Of a stretch of DNA of 64,000 nucleotides, positions 10,307 to 18,890 are shown piece after piece. A program made the position numbers and the translations under genes. A model generated the notes under the pieces. That model was not told the DNA's origin. It was given only the letters and a program-made list of their open reading frames with translations, and did not search any database. This DNA is from UBA10324 sp038326325 (GTDB taxonomy: Bacteria > Bacteroidota > Bacteroidia > Chitinophagales > UBA10324). The DNA is taken from contig JBBQJW010000012.1 of assembly GCA_038326325.1 (NCBI GenBank), positions 50,775 through 114,774 of the forward strand, written 5' to 3'. The first letter of the stretch is position 1; each line of letters starts with the position of its first letter.

Positions 10307-12181
10307 TCAACCGAGTTTCTCAAACTGCTTTTCAATATCTCGAATATTAAAACTGATGAAAGTGGATTTGCCGTCGGCGGTGTGCGATGGAATTTCGCAC
10401 CCGAATAATTCATCTAACAAATTTTTCATTTCGCGTTCGGCGAGTCGAGTTCCGTTTTTTATCGCGGCTTGCTTCGCCAGCTGTAACGCTACTTCTTCGC
10501 GCTTGTTCAACTTCGGCGATTGCATGCTTCGCTTATAACCCTCAATTAATTCTTCAAGCAATTTCGAGGGGTCTTTATCTAAAATATCAGAAGGAGTTCC
10601 GTGAATTACCAAATCAGTATTGCCGAATTCCTGCACATCAAAACCGAGCGCGCGCACTTCACTTAAAATTTCTTTCGCGATTTCAAAATCAGGAGCGGTG
10701 AGGTGAAGCGTTTGCGGAAACAACTGTCGTTGTGATGCGGGAACATTATCGTTTAACTGTTTCAGGTAGCGCTCATACAACACGCGTTCGTGTGCTGCAT
10801 GTTGCTCGACTAAAATAAATCCAGACTTGATTGCTGATAAAATATACTTGTCGTGCAACTGAACAGGCGCGTGATTTTTTTCTTCGGCGGAAAGTAATGT
10901 CTGTTCTTCGGGCATTGTTTCCCACCGACTCGGAATAGTGAATGTTGCCGAGGCAAAATCATTTTCTGTTACAGGTGCAATTGCAACATCTTCTCCCTTG
11001 CGCGAATCAGAATACAAATCTTTCCAGTTCTGCGCGTTCGAAAAAGTCCGCGCATCAGCGTGTTGAGGAAAAGGAGAGTAATCCGGATTCAGTTTCGGGT
11101 TCGGCTCGTCAATCATTTCTTTATTCGGTCGCGAGAAACTTGTGAGATGACTCGTTCTGTTTACATCATCAAAATCTAACGACGGGGACACTGAATATTT
11201 TCCTAGCGCGCGCTTGATGGCGGAAAGAATGAAAGTGTAAATGATTCGCTCATCCTCGAATTTTATTTCCTGCTTGGTCGGATGCACATTGATGTCGATG
11301 CGCGCCGGGTCAATGTCTAAGAACAAAACATAAAACGCGAACGACTCCCGCGGAAGCAACTCAGCGAACGCGCTGCTCACTGCATGATTCAGATAAGAGC
11401 TTCGGATGAATCGGTTGTTCACGAAAAAAAATTGTTCGCCGCGTGTCTTCTTCGCGGCTTCAGGTTTGCCGATGAAGCCGATGATATTTGTAACAGTTGT
11501 TTCTTCTTCAACAGGAACCAATCGCTCGTTGTAATTATGACCGAACAATCCCACAATACGCTGACGAAGATTTCCTGCATTCAAGTGATACACATCCACT
11601 CCGTTGTGATACAATTGAAAATTAATTTCGGGATGCGCCAGTGCAATGCGTATAAATTCATCAATGATGTGCTTGGTCTCAACCGGATTGCTTTTTAAAA
11701 AATTGCGACGCGCAGGTACATTGTAAAAAAGATTTTTCACGGAGAGAGATGTACCTTCAGCACAACTTACAGTTTCCTGTTTCAATACTTTACTTCCTTC
11801 AATCAGCAGTTCAGTTCCTACTGCTTCGCCGCGCAATCTTGTTTTCAGTTCCACTTGTGCAATCGCAGCAATACTTGCCAGCGCTTCACCGCGAAATCCC
11901 ATAGTGCGAATGCGGAACAGGTCATCAATATTTTTTATTTTGGAAGTGGCGTGGCGCTCGAAACTCATTCTGGCATCAGTGTCGCTCATTCCATTTCCAT
12001 TATCAATCACCTGAATTAAACTTTTGCCTGCATCGCGGATGATGAGTTTTATTTCTGTGGCATCTGCATCAATACTGTTCTCGAGCATTTCCTTTACAGC
12101 ACTTGCCGGGCGCTGTATCACCTCACCGGCGGCAATCTGGTTGGCAATGGAATCGGGAAGCAGTTGAATAATATCGGACAT
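10307..12181 (-). CDS. mutL: DNA mismatch repair protein MutL
   Basis: MutL couples MutS mismatch recognition to strand incision. The frame opens at 12232, but the ATG at 12181 gives the canonical start MSDIIQLLPDSIANQIAAGEV; 624 residues. The N-terminal GHKL ATPase shows ENSIDADA, DNGNGM and GFRGEALASIAA. The C-terminal dimerisation domain carries EQHAAHERVLYE, which fits the QHA(x)2E(x)4E endonuclease motif with Glu in place of the usual leading Asp, and a late Cys/His region (GCEIPSHTADGK). This suggests a MutL with intrinsic nicking activity, as in most bacteria without MutH. It heads a minus-strand group with two rhomboids and the EEP protein. Confidence 0.96.
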   Translation of the reverse strand: MSDIIQLLPDSIANQIAAGEVIQRPASAVKEMLENSIDADATEIKLIIRDAGKSLIQVIDNGNGMSDTDARMSFERHATSKIKNIDDLFRIRTMGFRGEALASIAAIAQVELKTRLRGEAVGTELLIEGSKVLKQETVSCAEGTSLSVKNLFYNVPARRNFLKSNPVETKHIIDEFIRIALAHPEINFQLYHNGVDVYHLNAGNLRQRIVGLFGHNYNERLVPVEEETTVTNIIGFIGKPEAAKKTRGEQFFFVNNRFIRSSYLNHAVSSAFAELLPRESFAFYVLFLDIDPARIDINVHPTKQEIKFEDERIIYTFILSAIKRALGKYSVSPSLDFDDVNRTSHLTSFSRPNKEMIDEPNPKLNPDYSPFPQHADARTFSNAQNWKDLYSDSRKGEDVAIAPVTENDFASATFTIPSRWETMPEEQTLLSAEEKNHAPVQLHDKYILSAIKSGFILVEQHAAHERVLYERYLKQLNDNVPASQRQLFPQTLHLTAPDFEIAKEILSEVRALGFDVQEFGNTDLVIHGTPSDILDKDPSKLLEELIEGYKRSMQSPKLNKREEVALQLAKQAAIKNGTRLAEREMKNLLDELFGCEIPSHTADGKSTFISFNIRDIEKQFEKLG

Positions 12182-12524
12182 AATTTTTTTCAGCGGGAAG
12201 CAAAAGTAATCGCTGAAGATTGATGCGCTCAATGTAAATGAATGCTCGCGAGGTTTTTAACAATGGGTGAACATTTTGATTTAGTTCATTGGTTCGGGAG
12301 TTCATTGGTAATACAGACTTTTGAAATGTGTAACAGTTTGAACCAATTGTTTTTCTTAACCCCTCTTTCTTTCCATGAATAACTCTGAATGATTTTTTAC
12401 TTTGGAAAGAGAGAGGGTGGAAATATTTTTCTCTGATTGATAGTTGTGTGCGGGCGAGTGAACTTAGTTGAGTGCCTGGATTCTTTTTACCTTAAATTTG
12501 AAACACACTATTCAATTTTTAAAA
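12182..12524. other. Intergenic divergent region between mutL and a T9SS gene
   Basis: 343 bp with no convincing gene. It must hold the mutL promoter (minus) and that of the secreted protein (plus). Visible structure is a direct repeat AGTTCATTGG at 12283-12292 and 12299-12308 (16-bp spacing), one copy of the recurrent word TGTAACA at 12329-12335, and TTTACTTTGG near 12397, which resembles but does not exactly match the TAnnTTTG promoter box. An in-frame upstream extension from 12468 is not a plausible protein start because it precedes the signal peptide. Confidence 0.5.
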
Positions 12525-13697
12525 ATGAAATCGAAAATATTTTTCTGTTGTGTTTTTATTTTTTCGTTAACACGATTATCGGCCCAACAACGAGGTGGTG
12601 CCTTTATAATTTCCTGTAGGGAGTATCATGTTTTTTCTCAGGGAAATTGGCGCAATGAACATCTTGATATTTTTACGGGTTCAAATCCAGATAATCAAAA
12701 TTTATACGCAAGGTTCTATTCTTTTTCACGATACAAATGGAATGATTCTATTAGCCAATGGTATTATTCAGTTCATGATACGGTAGATAATTCCGGAGCG
12801 AGTTATAATATCAATCACGACACCATCATCAATTCACTTCCTCAAAAAGCAAGTAAAATAATTGCGGATGATAATTGGCTGCCAACTCAACAAACTAAAC
12901 TTGTTTGGAATGGAGCTTCATGGGACACAATCGAAAAAATTAATTCAGTTCTAATTTTTGGTAATAAAATTTTAGATGAAATCACAACTAAAAAAATAAA
13001 CGGTCAATGGATAAATAAAACAAAGTGGAATTATGCTTATGATTCTACAAGCCAAAAACTAAAAACATTATTAATTGAACAATGGGATACTTCATTTCAA
13101 CAATGGAGAAATTATTTATTGGATACTGCATCTTATCCGATTGGGAATTACAATTTCCTTGTTTCAAGAAGCAGATGGGATACTTTAAGTTTTTCCTGGA
13201 AACCATTGAGCAGAAAGTATCTTGATATTGTAAATAATTTTATTTGGGATACCCTATGCTTCAAGAAACTCATACAAAATTATGATACTGTTTTTCATCA
13301 ATGGGAAAACACGGATAGTATAAGTTACAATATTCAATTCACTACAGGGGGTGCAAACTATATTGCGTCAAAGCATTTTAAATATCTAACAAATTCGTGG
13401 GTTCCTTTTCAAGGTGATACTTCTTGTTGGATTTGGTACGGAGGCATTTCTGAAATAAGCAATTCAGATTTTAATATTTTCCCCAATCCAACCACCAACA
13501 ATCTCACAATAGAATCCCTCAACAGTGTTCTGCTCGATAAAATAATTATCAGCGATGTTACAGGAAGAATTATCACTCAGCTTAAACCAACTCAGTCAAG
13601 CACACAACTCGATATAAAAAGTTTCAATCCAGGAATTTATTTCGTTCAGATGAAATCGAATAAAAGAATTGAAGTGAAAAAATTTGTGAAGCAATAA
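12525..13697 (+). CDS. Secreted protein with T9SS type-A sorting domain
   Basis: 390 residues from the ATG at 12525, chosen because it begins the signal peptide (MKSKIFFCCVFIFSL...LSAQQ). The middle of the protein is unrecognised. It is rich in Trp and Asp and repeats motifs of the form QW..Y..D and W(D/N)T with ~20-30 residue spacing, suggesting a beta-rich repeat fold. The C-terminal ~75 residues are a typical T9SS type-A sorting domain: FNIFPNPTTNNLTIES, ISDVTGRII, FNPGIYFVQM and a final KKFVKQ. Predicted to be exported across the outer membrane by T9SS. Biological role unknown. Confidence 0.85.
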   Translation: MKSKIFFCCVFIFSLTRLSAQQRGGAFIISCREYHVFSQGNWRNEHLDIFTGSNPDNQNLYARFYSFSRYKWNDSISQWYYSVHDTVDNSGASYNINHDTIINSLPQKASKIIADDNWLPTQQTKLVWNGASWDTIEKINSVLIFGNKILDEITTKKINGQWINKTKWNYAYDSTSQKLKTLLIEQWDTSFQQWRNYLLDTASYPIGNYNFLVSRSRWDTLSFSWKPLSRKYLDIVNNFIWDTLCFKKLIQNYDTVFHQWENTDSISYNIQFTTGGANYIASKHFKYLTNSWVPFQGDTSCWIWYGGISEISNSDFNIFPNPTTNNLTIESLNSVLLDKIIISDVTGRIITQLKPTQSSTQLDIKSFNPGIYFVQMKSNKRIEVKKFVKQ

Positions 13698-13703
13698 AAT
13701 TCA

Positions 13704-13740
13704 CCATTCACTATTGACCATTCACTATTGACCATTCACA
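13704..13740. repeat. 14-bp tandem repeat at the end of queA
   Basis: The unit CCATTCACTATTGA occurs twice plus a partial third copy, with exact 14-bp period. It lies between the convergent T9SS gene and queA and touches the queA stop codon (13736). No transposase or other element is attached. It looks like a slippage repeat. Confidence 0.8.
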
Positions 13741-14965
13741 CCTTCCGAAACAAAACCGAAGTATCACCATACGACAAAAACCGGAAACGATTTTCCAAGG
13801 CGAAGTCATAAACTTTTTTCCAGTCATCACCAATGAATGCAGAAACCAATAAGAGCAAAGTGCTTTGCGGCATGTGAAAATTGGTAAGCAAAATATCAGC
13901 GGTGCGAAAGCGATAACCCGGCGCGCATAACAAATGAGTCGCGCAACTCAATTCGTTTTTATCTTCTTCATCTAAATATTTCAGAAGCGACTGCAATGCA
14001 TGAGTAACCGTTACACTTGATTCTTTCAGCGGAGACTCATAAACATCCCACTGATTCAGTTCAAAGTTTTTATCGCCAAGAGAATATTTCACTCCGAGCC
14101 AGTACAAACTTTCTAATGTGCGAAGCGATGTTGTTCCAACTGCGGCAATCGGGCTTCCATTTTCGATTTGCTGTAACAATTTTTCGATGAACATACGATT
14201 CACATAAATTCTTTCGCCATGCATATCGTGACCTTCCAGTGTTTCTGATTTCACCGGCTTGAAAGTTCCTGCGCCGACATGCAGTGTAAGAAATGCAGTT
14301 TCAATTTTATTTTCTTTCAGCGATGAAAAAACTTCCTCTGTAAAATGTAATCCTGCGGTAGGAGCAGCAACAGAACCATCCTGCTGACCGAAAATAGTTT
14401 GATAAGAATCGGAATCTTTTTGCTCAGCCTCTCTTCTCATATAGGGAGGCAGGGGAATAAATCCCGCCGACTCAATCACCTGAGCGAAACTGAAATCATA
14501 ATTGTCCCATTCAAATTTTATCAGGAAAGTTTCGCCATCTTTTTTTTCCAGTGAGGCACGCAGTTTAAAAACCGCATTATCAATTGTAAAAAACTTTTCA
14601 AGCGAATCGCCCTTCCATCGTTTTGCATTGCCGACCATGCAACGCCATACAGTTGGTTCGTGCGCAAAAACAGAAAGTCGCAAATCAGTATGAGGTGTAA
14701 CAGGTTCCAAACAAAAAATTTCTATCGTGGCGCCGGAACCTGATTTAAAAAACAATCGTGCACGAATCACTTTCGTGTCGTTAAACACCATCAGTGTTTT
14801 CTCTGGAAGAATTTCAGCGAGTTGATGAAAAACTTTTTCTGAAATATTTCCTTCGCGATAGATTAAAACTCTCGCGTCATCACGCCGTGGTAACGGATAC
14901 TGTGCAATCAATTCTGTCGGTAGCGAATAATTAAAATCTTGTATGCGGATTTGTTTTGGATGCAT
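13736..14965 (-). CDS. queA: S-adenosylmethionine:tRNA ribosyltransferase-isomerase QueA
   Basis: Transfers and isomerises the ribose of S-adenosylmethionine onto 7-aminomethyl-7-deazaguanine in tRNA, giving epoxyqueuosine. 409 residues from the ATG at 14965; a TTG at 14989 is also in frame but less likely. Family blocks are LIAQYPLPRRDDARVL, VFNDTKVIRARL, GSVAAPTAGLHFT, HVGAGTFKPV, GTTSLRTLESL, LLTNFHMPQSTLLLLVSAF and the closing YGDTSVLF. It is somewhat longer than the ~350 residues of proteobacterial QueA, with extra sequence around residues 120-170 and 300-330. It lies 27 bp downstream of the HEPN gene on the same strand. Confidence 0.95.
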   Translation of the reverse strand: MHPKQIRIQDFNYSLPTELIAQYPLPRRDDARVLIYREGNISEKVFHQLAEILPEKTLMVFNDTKVIRARLFFKSGSGATIEIFCLEPVTPHTDLRLSVFAHEPTVWRCMVGNAKRWKGDSLEKFFTIDNAVFKLRASLEKKDGETFLIKFEWDNYDFSFAQVIESAGFIPLPPYMRREAEQKDSDSYQTIFGQQDGSVAAPTAGLHFTEEVFSSLKENKIETAFLTLHVGAGTFKPVKSETLEGHDMHGERIYVNRMFIEKLLQQIENGSPIAAVGTTSLRTLESLYWLGVKYSLGDKNFELNQWDVYESPLKESSVTVTHALQSLLKYLDEEDKNELSCATHLLCAPGYRFRTADILLTNFHMPQSTLLLLVSAFIGDDWKKVYDFALENRFRFLSYGDTSVLFRKV

Positions 14966-14992
14966 CTGAATCGAAAATAAATTTTGCAATAA

Positions 14993-15385
14993 TTATTTTT
15001 CTTTCAGTTCCAATTGCTTTCTGAAATAATGCCGGATTCTTTTCGCACATTCGAGTGCATTTTCAATTTCTACTAGGGAGTATTCTCTGAACTCATCCGG
15101 ATATCTCGGAATAACTGAATAATCATTCAGTTCATTAAAATCTTTTCTCAGCATATTAATAGATGGCTCAAATTTTTCGGCCCCACTCATCAGCATTAAC
15201 AAATCGTGTGTTTTGTTTAGCGGTGAAATATTTTTTACTAAAAATCCCTTCAGGTATTTTTCAGCCAGTTGCTGACAATGAAAAACAATCACATCGCCTG
15301 GAGAATTTTTAGAATCACAAAGAATCTTAACCGCCTTCCAATCATTTTCTGCTTTCTGAATCCACTCACGATAATTAGTTTCCAT
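14993..15385 (-). CDS. HEPN-domain protein (partner of MNT nucleotidyltransferase)
   Basis: 130 residues, all-helical, matching the HEPN family by FHCQQLAEKYLKGFL (residues ~35-50), KTHDLLMLM and SVIPRYPDEFREYS followed by a C-terminal helix (ALECAKRIRHYFRKQL). It overlaps the MNT gene by 11 bp, the classic arrangement of MNT/HEPN modules, some of which are toxin-antitoxin pairs in which HEPN is an RNase and MNT an inhibitory nucleotidyltransferase. I do not see a clean Rx4-6H RNase motif, so RNase activity is doubtful; it may be a non-toxic substrate-binding partner. Confidence 0.85.
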   Translation of the reverse strand: METNYREWIQKAENDWKAVKILCDSKNSPGDVIVFHCQQLAEKYLKGFLVKNISPLNKTHDLLMLMSGAEKFEPSINMLRKDFNELNDYSVIPRYPDEFREYSLVEIENALECAKRIRHYFRKQLELKEK

Positions 15386-15689
15386 AGATAATTTTTCCTT
15401 CCCTGTTTACTGTATAGGCAAGTGTTCCGAAAATTTTTTTTCGTTTACTGAATTCGTCAGGGGTAAATACAAAAATGTCCATAGCACACGGATACTTTAT
15501 AAATAATTCACGAACAGTTTTTGGTCTTGAATTAAAATTTTCATTTGTGCTTTTAATAATCAATAAATCTAAATCGCTGAATGCATTTGCAGTTCCATTG
15601 GAATAAGACCCAAACAGAAATATTTTTTCAGGTTGGTAGCCCAATACAATTTGTTGAACAATATTTTGAATTTGAATCTCGGAAAGCAT
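15375..15689 (-). CDS. MNT-family minimal nucleotidyltransferase
   Basis: 104 residues from the ATG at 15689 (an in-frame start at 15713 would add 8 residues). The polymerase-beta-type active site is intact: IFLFGSYSNGTANAFSDLDLLII has the GS...G...SDxDL arrangement with both metal-binding Asp residues, and a third Asp is plausible in CAMDIFVF. Related antitoxins transfer AMP to their HEPN partner. The gene overlaps the HEPN gene downstream by 11 bp and is transcribed divergently from the GH3/beta-lactamase gene. Confidence 0.88.
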   Translation of the reverse strand: MLSEIQIQNIVQQIVLGYQPEKIFLFGSYSNGTANAFSDLDLLIIKSTNENFNSRPKTVRELFIKYPCAMDIFVFTPDEFSKRKKIFGTLAYTVNREGKIIYGN

Positions 15690-15833
15690 AATCTGATTGG
15701 CGAAAATAAACACGAATTGTTTGAATAATTAATCCGTGTCTCTTTGTTAAAAATTACAATCAAACAAAACGCTGTGGAGAATCGTTACACTGTTTGAATC
15801 ATCCTCGCTTCATCTTGTTTTTTATTTGAAGAC

Positions 15834-18800
15834 ATGAAAAAGTTGCTTGCATTTATTATGCTCCTCGGAATTTTTATTCTGCCGCTGGCTTCGCCAACGC
15901 CGGGGGTAAAAAAATTATTTGATGGAAATGTTCCTCCGTTTTTATTGGAGAGTTCCGCTTGGGCTGATTCGATTTTCAATACACTCACTCCCGATGAGCG
16001 ATTAGGTCAATTGTTTATGTTGGCTGCTTATAGCAATAAGGGAACTGAAGAAAAATTAAATATTGCCGCAATGATTTCTAAATATAAAATAGGTGGATTA
16101 ATTTTTATGCAGGGTGGTCCGGGAAGGCAAGCAGCACTCACAAATTTTTATCAGAATGTAAGTACGGTTCCTTTGTTGATTGCTATAGATGGTGAGTGGG
16201 GTTTAAACATGCGCCTCGACAGCACAATGAATTTCCCAAAACAACAAATGCTTGGTGCCATTCAGAGTGATACACTTATTTATTTAATGGGAAAAGAAAT
16301 CGCGCGGCAATGCAAGCGCATAGGAGTGAATGTAAATTTTGCTCCCGATGTAGATATCAATAACAATGCGCTCAATCCAGTAATTGGCGACAGAAGTTTT
16401 GGCGAGAACAAATACAATGTAGCCGCGAAAGGAATTGCATATATGCGCGGTTTGCAGGATGGTGGAGTGATTGCTTGCGCAAAACATTTTCCCGGCCATG
16501 GAGATACTGATGCTGATTCGCATTTAACACTTCCAATAATTAAAGCATCGAAAGAAAGAATTGATTCTCTTGAATTATTTCCTTTTAAAGAAATGATAAA
16601 CGCAGGAGTTGGCAGTATGATGGTCGCTCATCTTTTTGTTCCTGCGCTTGATACAACAAACAATCGTGCATCAACACTTTCGCCGACAATTGTCACCGGA
16701 ATTTTAAAACAGCAACTTGGTTTTCAGGGATTGATTTTTACTGATGCGATGAACATGAAAGGAGTAAGTAATTACTCTTCTCCCGGAAAAGTTGATGCAA
16801 TGGCACTGCTCGCAGGTAACGATGTATTGTTGTTTTCAGGAAATGTGGGCGAAGCAATCAAGCAAATTAAATCATCAATCGACAGCGGATTTATTTCAAG
16901 AGCAGAAGTTGATGAGCGCGTGAAAAAAATTCTTCGGGCGAAATACTGGTGCGGATTAAATCATCAGAAAAATATTTCTACTAAAAACCTGAACGCAGAT
17001 TTGAATACCAATGGAGCAAAATTATTGAAACAACAGTTGATTGAAAATGCGCTCACACTCGTTTACAACAAAAACAATTTCATTCCATTTAAAAAACTCG
17101 ACACGCTGCGAATTGCTTCTGTTGCCATTGGTGCTTTCAGTAAAAATTCCTTTCAAACCATGTTGGAGCAATATGCTCCGATAAAAAGTTTTCAAATGGA
17201 TAAGCAGTCGACGAAAGAAGAATATGCAGCCCTCACTACAAAGCTAAAAGATTACAATCTTGTAGTTATCAGCGTTCACAACATGAATAAAAAGTCAGGA
17301 GATTTTTATGGCATCCCTCAAAGTGCTAAAACTTTCATTGATGCAATCAGCGAACAGAAAAAAACAGTTGTAACAGTTTTCGGAAGTCCGTATGCATTGA
17401 AATTTTTTGAAGATAATAACTGGTTACTCGAGTGTTACAACGACGAAACTGTTACACAACAAATGGCGGCACAACTTTTATTCGGCGGAATAAAAGCAAA
17501 AGGAAAATTGCCGGTGAGTGCTTCGAAAAATATTTTATCAGGAATCGGATTGCTCACCACTTCTACAATAAGATTGAAGTACACAATGCCCGAAGAAGTT
17601 GCGGTGCGTGAAGACTTGCTGAAGAAAATTGATTCCATAGTTGATGATGCGTTGCTCGACCACGCATTTCCCGGCTGCCAGGTTTTAGTGGCGAAAGATG
17701 GAATGGTCATCTATCAGAAATCATTTGGGTTTTTCACTTACGATAAAATTGATTCGGTGCGCAACGATGATTTATACGACCTCGCATCAATAACAAAAAT
17801 TGCTGCGACAAATATGGAAATCATGAAGCTGTATGATGACGGAAAAATTGATTTGAATAAAACACTCGGAGATTATTTACCTGAAGCGCGTGGGACAAAC
17901 AAAGAAAATATTATGCTGAAAGAATTGCTCACGCATACCGCGGGTTTAAAACCATTCATTCCGTTTTACAAACACACACTCGATGCGAACGGAAAACTCG
18001 ACGCGAATCTTTACAGCACGATTTCAACAAAAGATAAAAGTATCAGAGTCACGAAAGATATTTTTATGAAGCCCGAATACATTGATACGATGTGGGAAGA
18101 TATTTATTCATCGCCTGTGAGCACGCACGGAACTTATGTTTATTCTGATTTGGATTTTTATTTTCTGAAAGCAGTTGCTGAAAAAATTCGCGGCAAACCA
18201 ATTGATGAATTGGCTGACAAAAATTTTTATTCTCCTCTTGGTATGCCAACAATGGGTTACAATCCAACCGATAAATTTTCGCTTGACAGAATTGTTCCAT
18301 CGAACTACGATAATTTTTATAGGCATGAATTGATACAAGGATATGTGCATGACCAGGGCGCAGCAATGCTCGGCGGAGTTGGTGGACACGCAGGAGTTTT
18401 TTCTTCAGCAAATGATTTAGCAATTGAAATGCAGATGTTGTTGAATGGTGGTGAGTATGGAGGAGAAAAATATTTTTCGCCTGTAACAGTTCAGAAGTTC
18501 ACCACGCAGGCAGGAAAAATTTGTCGTCGTGGTTTGGGGTTTGATAAACCCGAACCGGACCCCGACCGCGCAAGTCCGTGCTGCAGTGAAGCATCGTGTA
18601 ACACTTATGGTCACCAGGGGTTCACCGGCACCTGTGTGTGGACTGATCCGCAATACAATTTGATTTTTGTTTTCCTCTCGAACCGAACTTTTCCTGATGA
18701 TGAAAACGGAAAAATAAATTCACTCAGTGTGCGCAAGAATATTCAGGAGGCGATTTATAAAGCCATTCTTAACTCTGAAGATTTATCGCTGAATAAATAA
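15834..18800 (+). CDS. Glycoside hydrolase family 3 / class C beta-lactamase-like fusion
   Basis: 988 residues with an N-terminal signal-like helix (MKKLLAFIMLLGIFILPLA). Residues ~45-370 are a GH3 beta-N-acetylglucosaminidase domain: KHFPGHGDTDADSH carries the catalytic Asp-His dyad and IFTDAMNM the nucleophile Asp. A GH3 C-terminal sandwich domain follows (to ~570). Residues ~590-985 are a serine beta-lactamase/penicillin-binding-like domain with SITK (SxxK), YSD (YxN-like) and HQG (KTG-like). The fusion is known in Bacteroidota and probably trims or recycles peptidoglycan or amino-sugar glycans in the periplasm; the role of the lactamase-like half (esterase or amidase) is uncertain. Nothing looks truncated. 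Confidence 0.92.
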   Translation: MKKLLAFIMLLGIFILPLASPTPGVKKLFDGNVPPFLLESSAWADSIFNTLTPDERLGQLFMLAAYSNKGTEEKLNIAAMISKYKIGGLIFMQGGPGRQAALTNFYQNVSTVPLLIAIDGEWGLNMRLDSTMNFPKQQMLGAIQSDTLIYLMGKEIARQCKRIGVNVNFAPDVDINNNALNPVIGDRSFGENKYNVAAKGIAYMRGLQDGGVIACAKHFPGHGDTDADSHLTLPIIKASKERIDSLELFPFKEMINAGVGSMMVAHLFVPALDTTNNRASTLSPTIVTGILKQQLGFQGLIFTDAMNMKGVSNYSSPGKVDAMALLAGNDVLLFSGNVGEAIKQIKSSIDSGFISRAEVDERVKKILRAKYWCGLNHQKNISTKNLNADLNTNGAKLLKQQLIENALTLVYNKNNFIPFKKLDTLRIASVAIGAFSKNSFQTMLEQYAPIKSFQMDKQSTKEEYAALTTKLKDYNLVVISVHNMNKKSGDFYGIPQSAKTFIDAISEQKKTVVTVFGSPYALKFFEDNNWLLECYNDETVTQQMAAQLLFGGIKAKGKLPVSASKNILSGIGLLTTSTIRLKYTMPEEVAVREDLLKKIDSIVDDALLDHAFPGCQVLVAKDGMVIYQKSFGFFTYDKIDSVRNDDLYDLASITKIAATNMEIMKLYDDGKIDLNKTLGDYLPEARGTNKENIMLKELLTHTAGLKPFIPFYKHTLDANGKLDANLYSTISTKDKSIRVTKDIFMKPEYIDTMWEDIYSSPVSTHGTYVYSDLDFYFLKAVAEKIRGKPIDELADKNFYSPLGMPTMGYNPTDKFSLDRIVPSNYDNFYRHELIQGYVHDQGAAMLGGVGGHAGVFSSANDLAIEMQMLLNGGEYGGEKYFSPVTVQKFTTQAGKICRRGLGFDKPEPDPDRASPCCSEASCNTYGHQGFTGTCVWTDPQYNLIFVFLSNRTFPDDENGKINSLSVRKNIQEAIYKAILNSEDLSLNK

Positions 18801-18890
18801 TTTCAGCTAATATTTTTAATGCCATTTCATCGTTATTCAAAAAGTATTTTCAGTCCCTCAATAATTTCATCATTCAAAAACTTCATTGAC

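Noticed and set aside
10387..10701. Plus-strand open frame opposite the MutL C-terminus
   Set aside because: Antisense shadow within conserved mutL; no independent start signal or motif.
12660..12720. tRNA-like TPsiC sequence (GGTTCAAATCC)
   Set aside because: It lies inside a coding frame and no cloverleaf arms could be drawn around it. No tRNA gene was found in the window.
18064..18423. Minus-strand open frame of 119 codons
   Set aside because: It lies wholly inside the conserved beta-lactamase-like domain of the plus-strand gene and has no recognisable motif.
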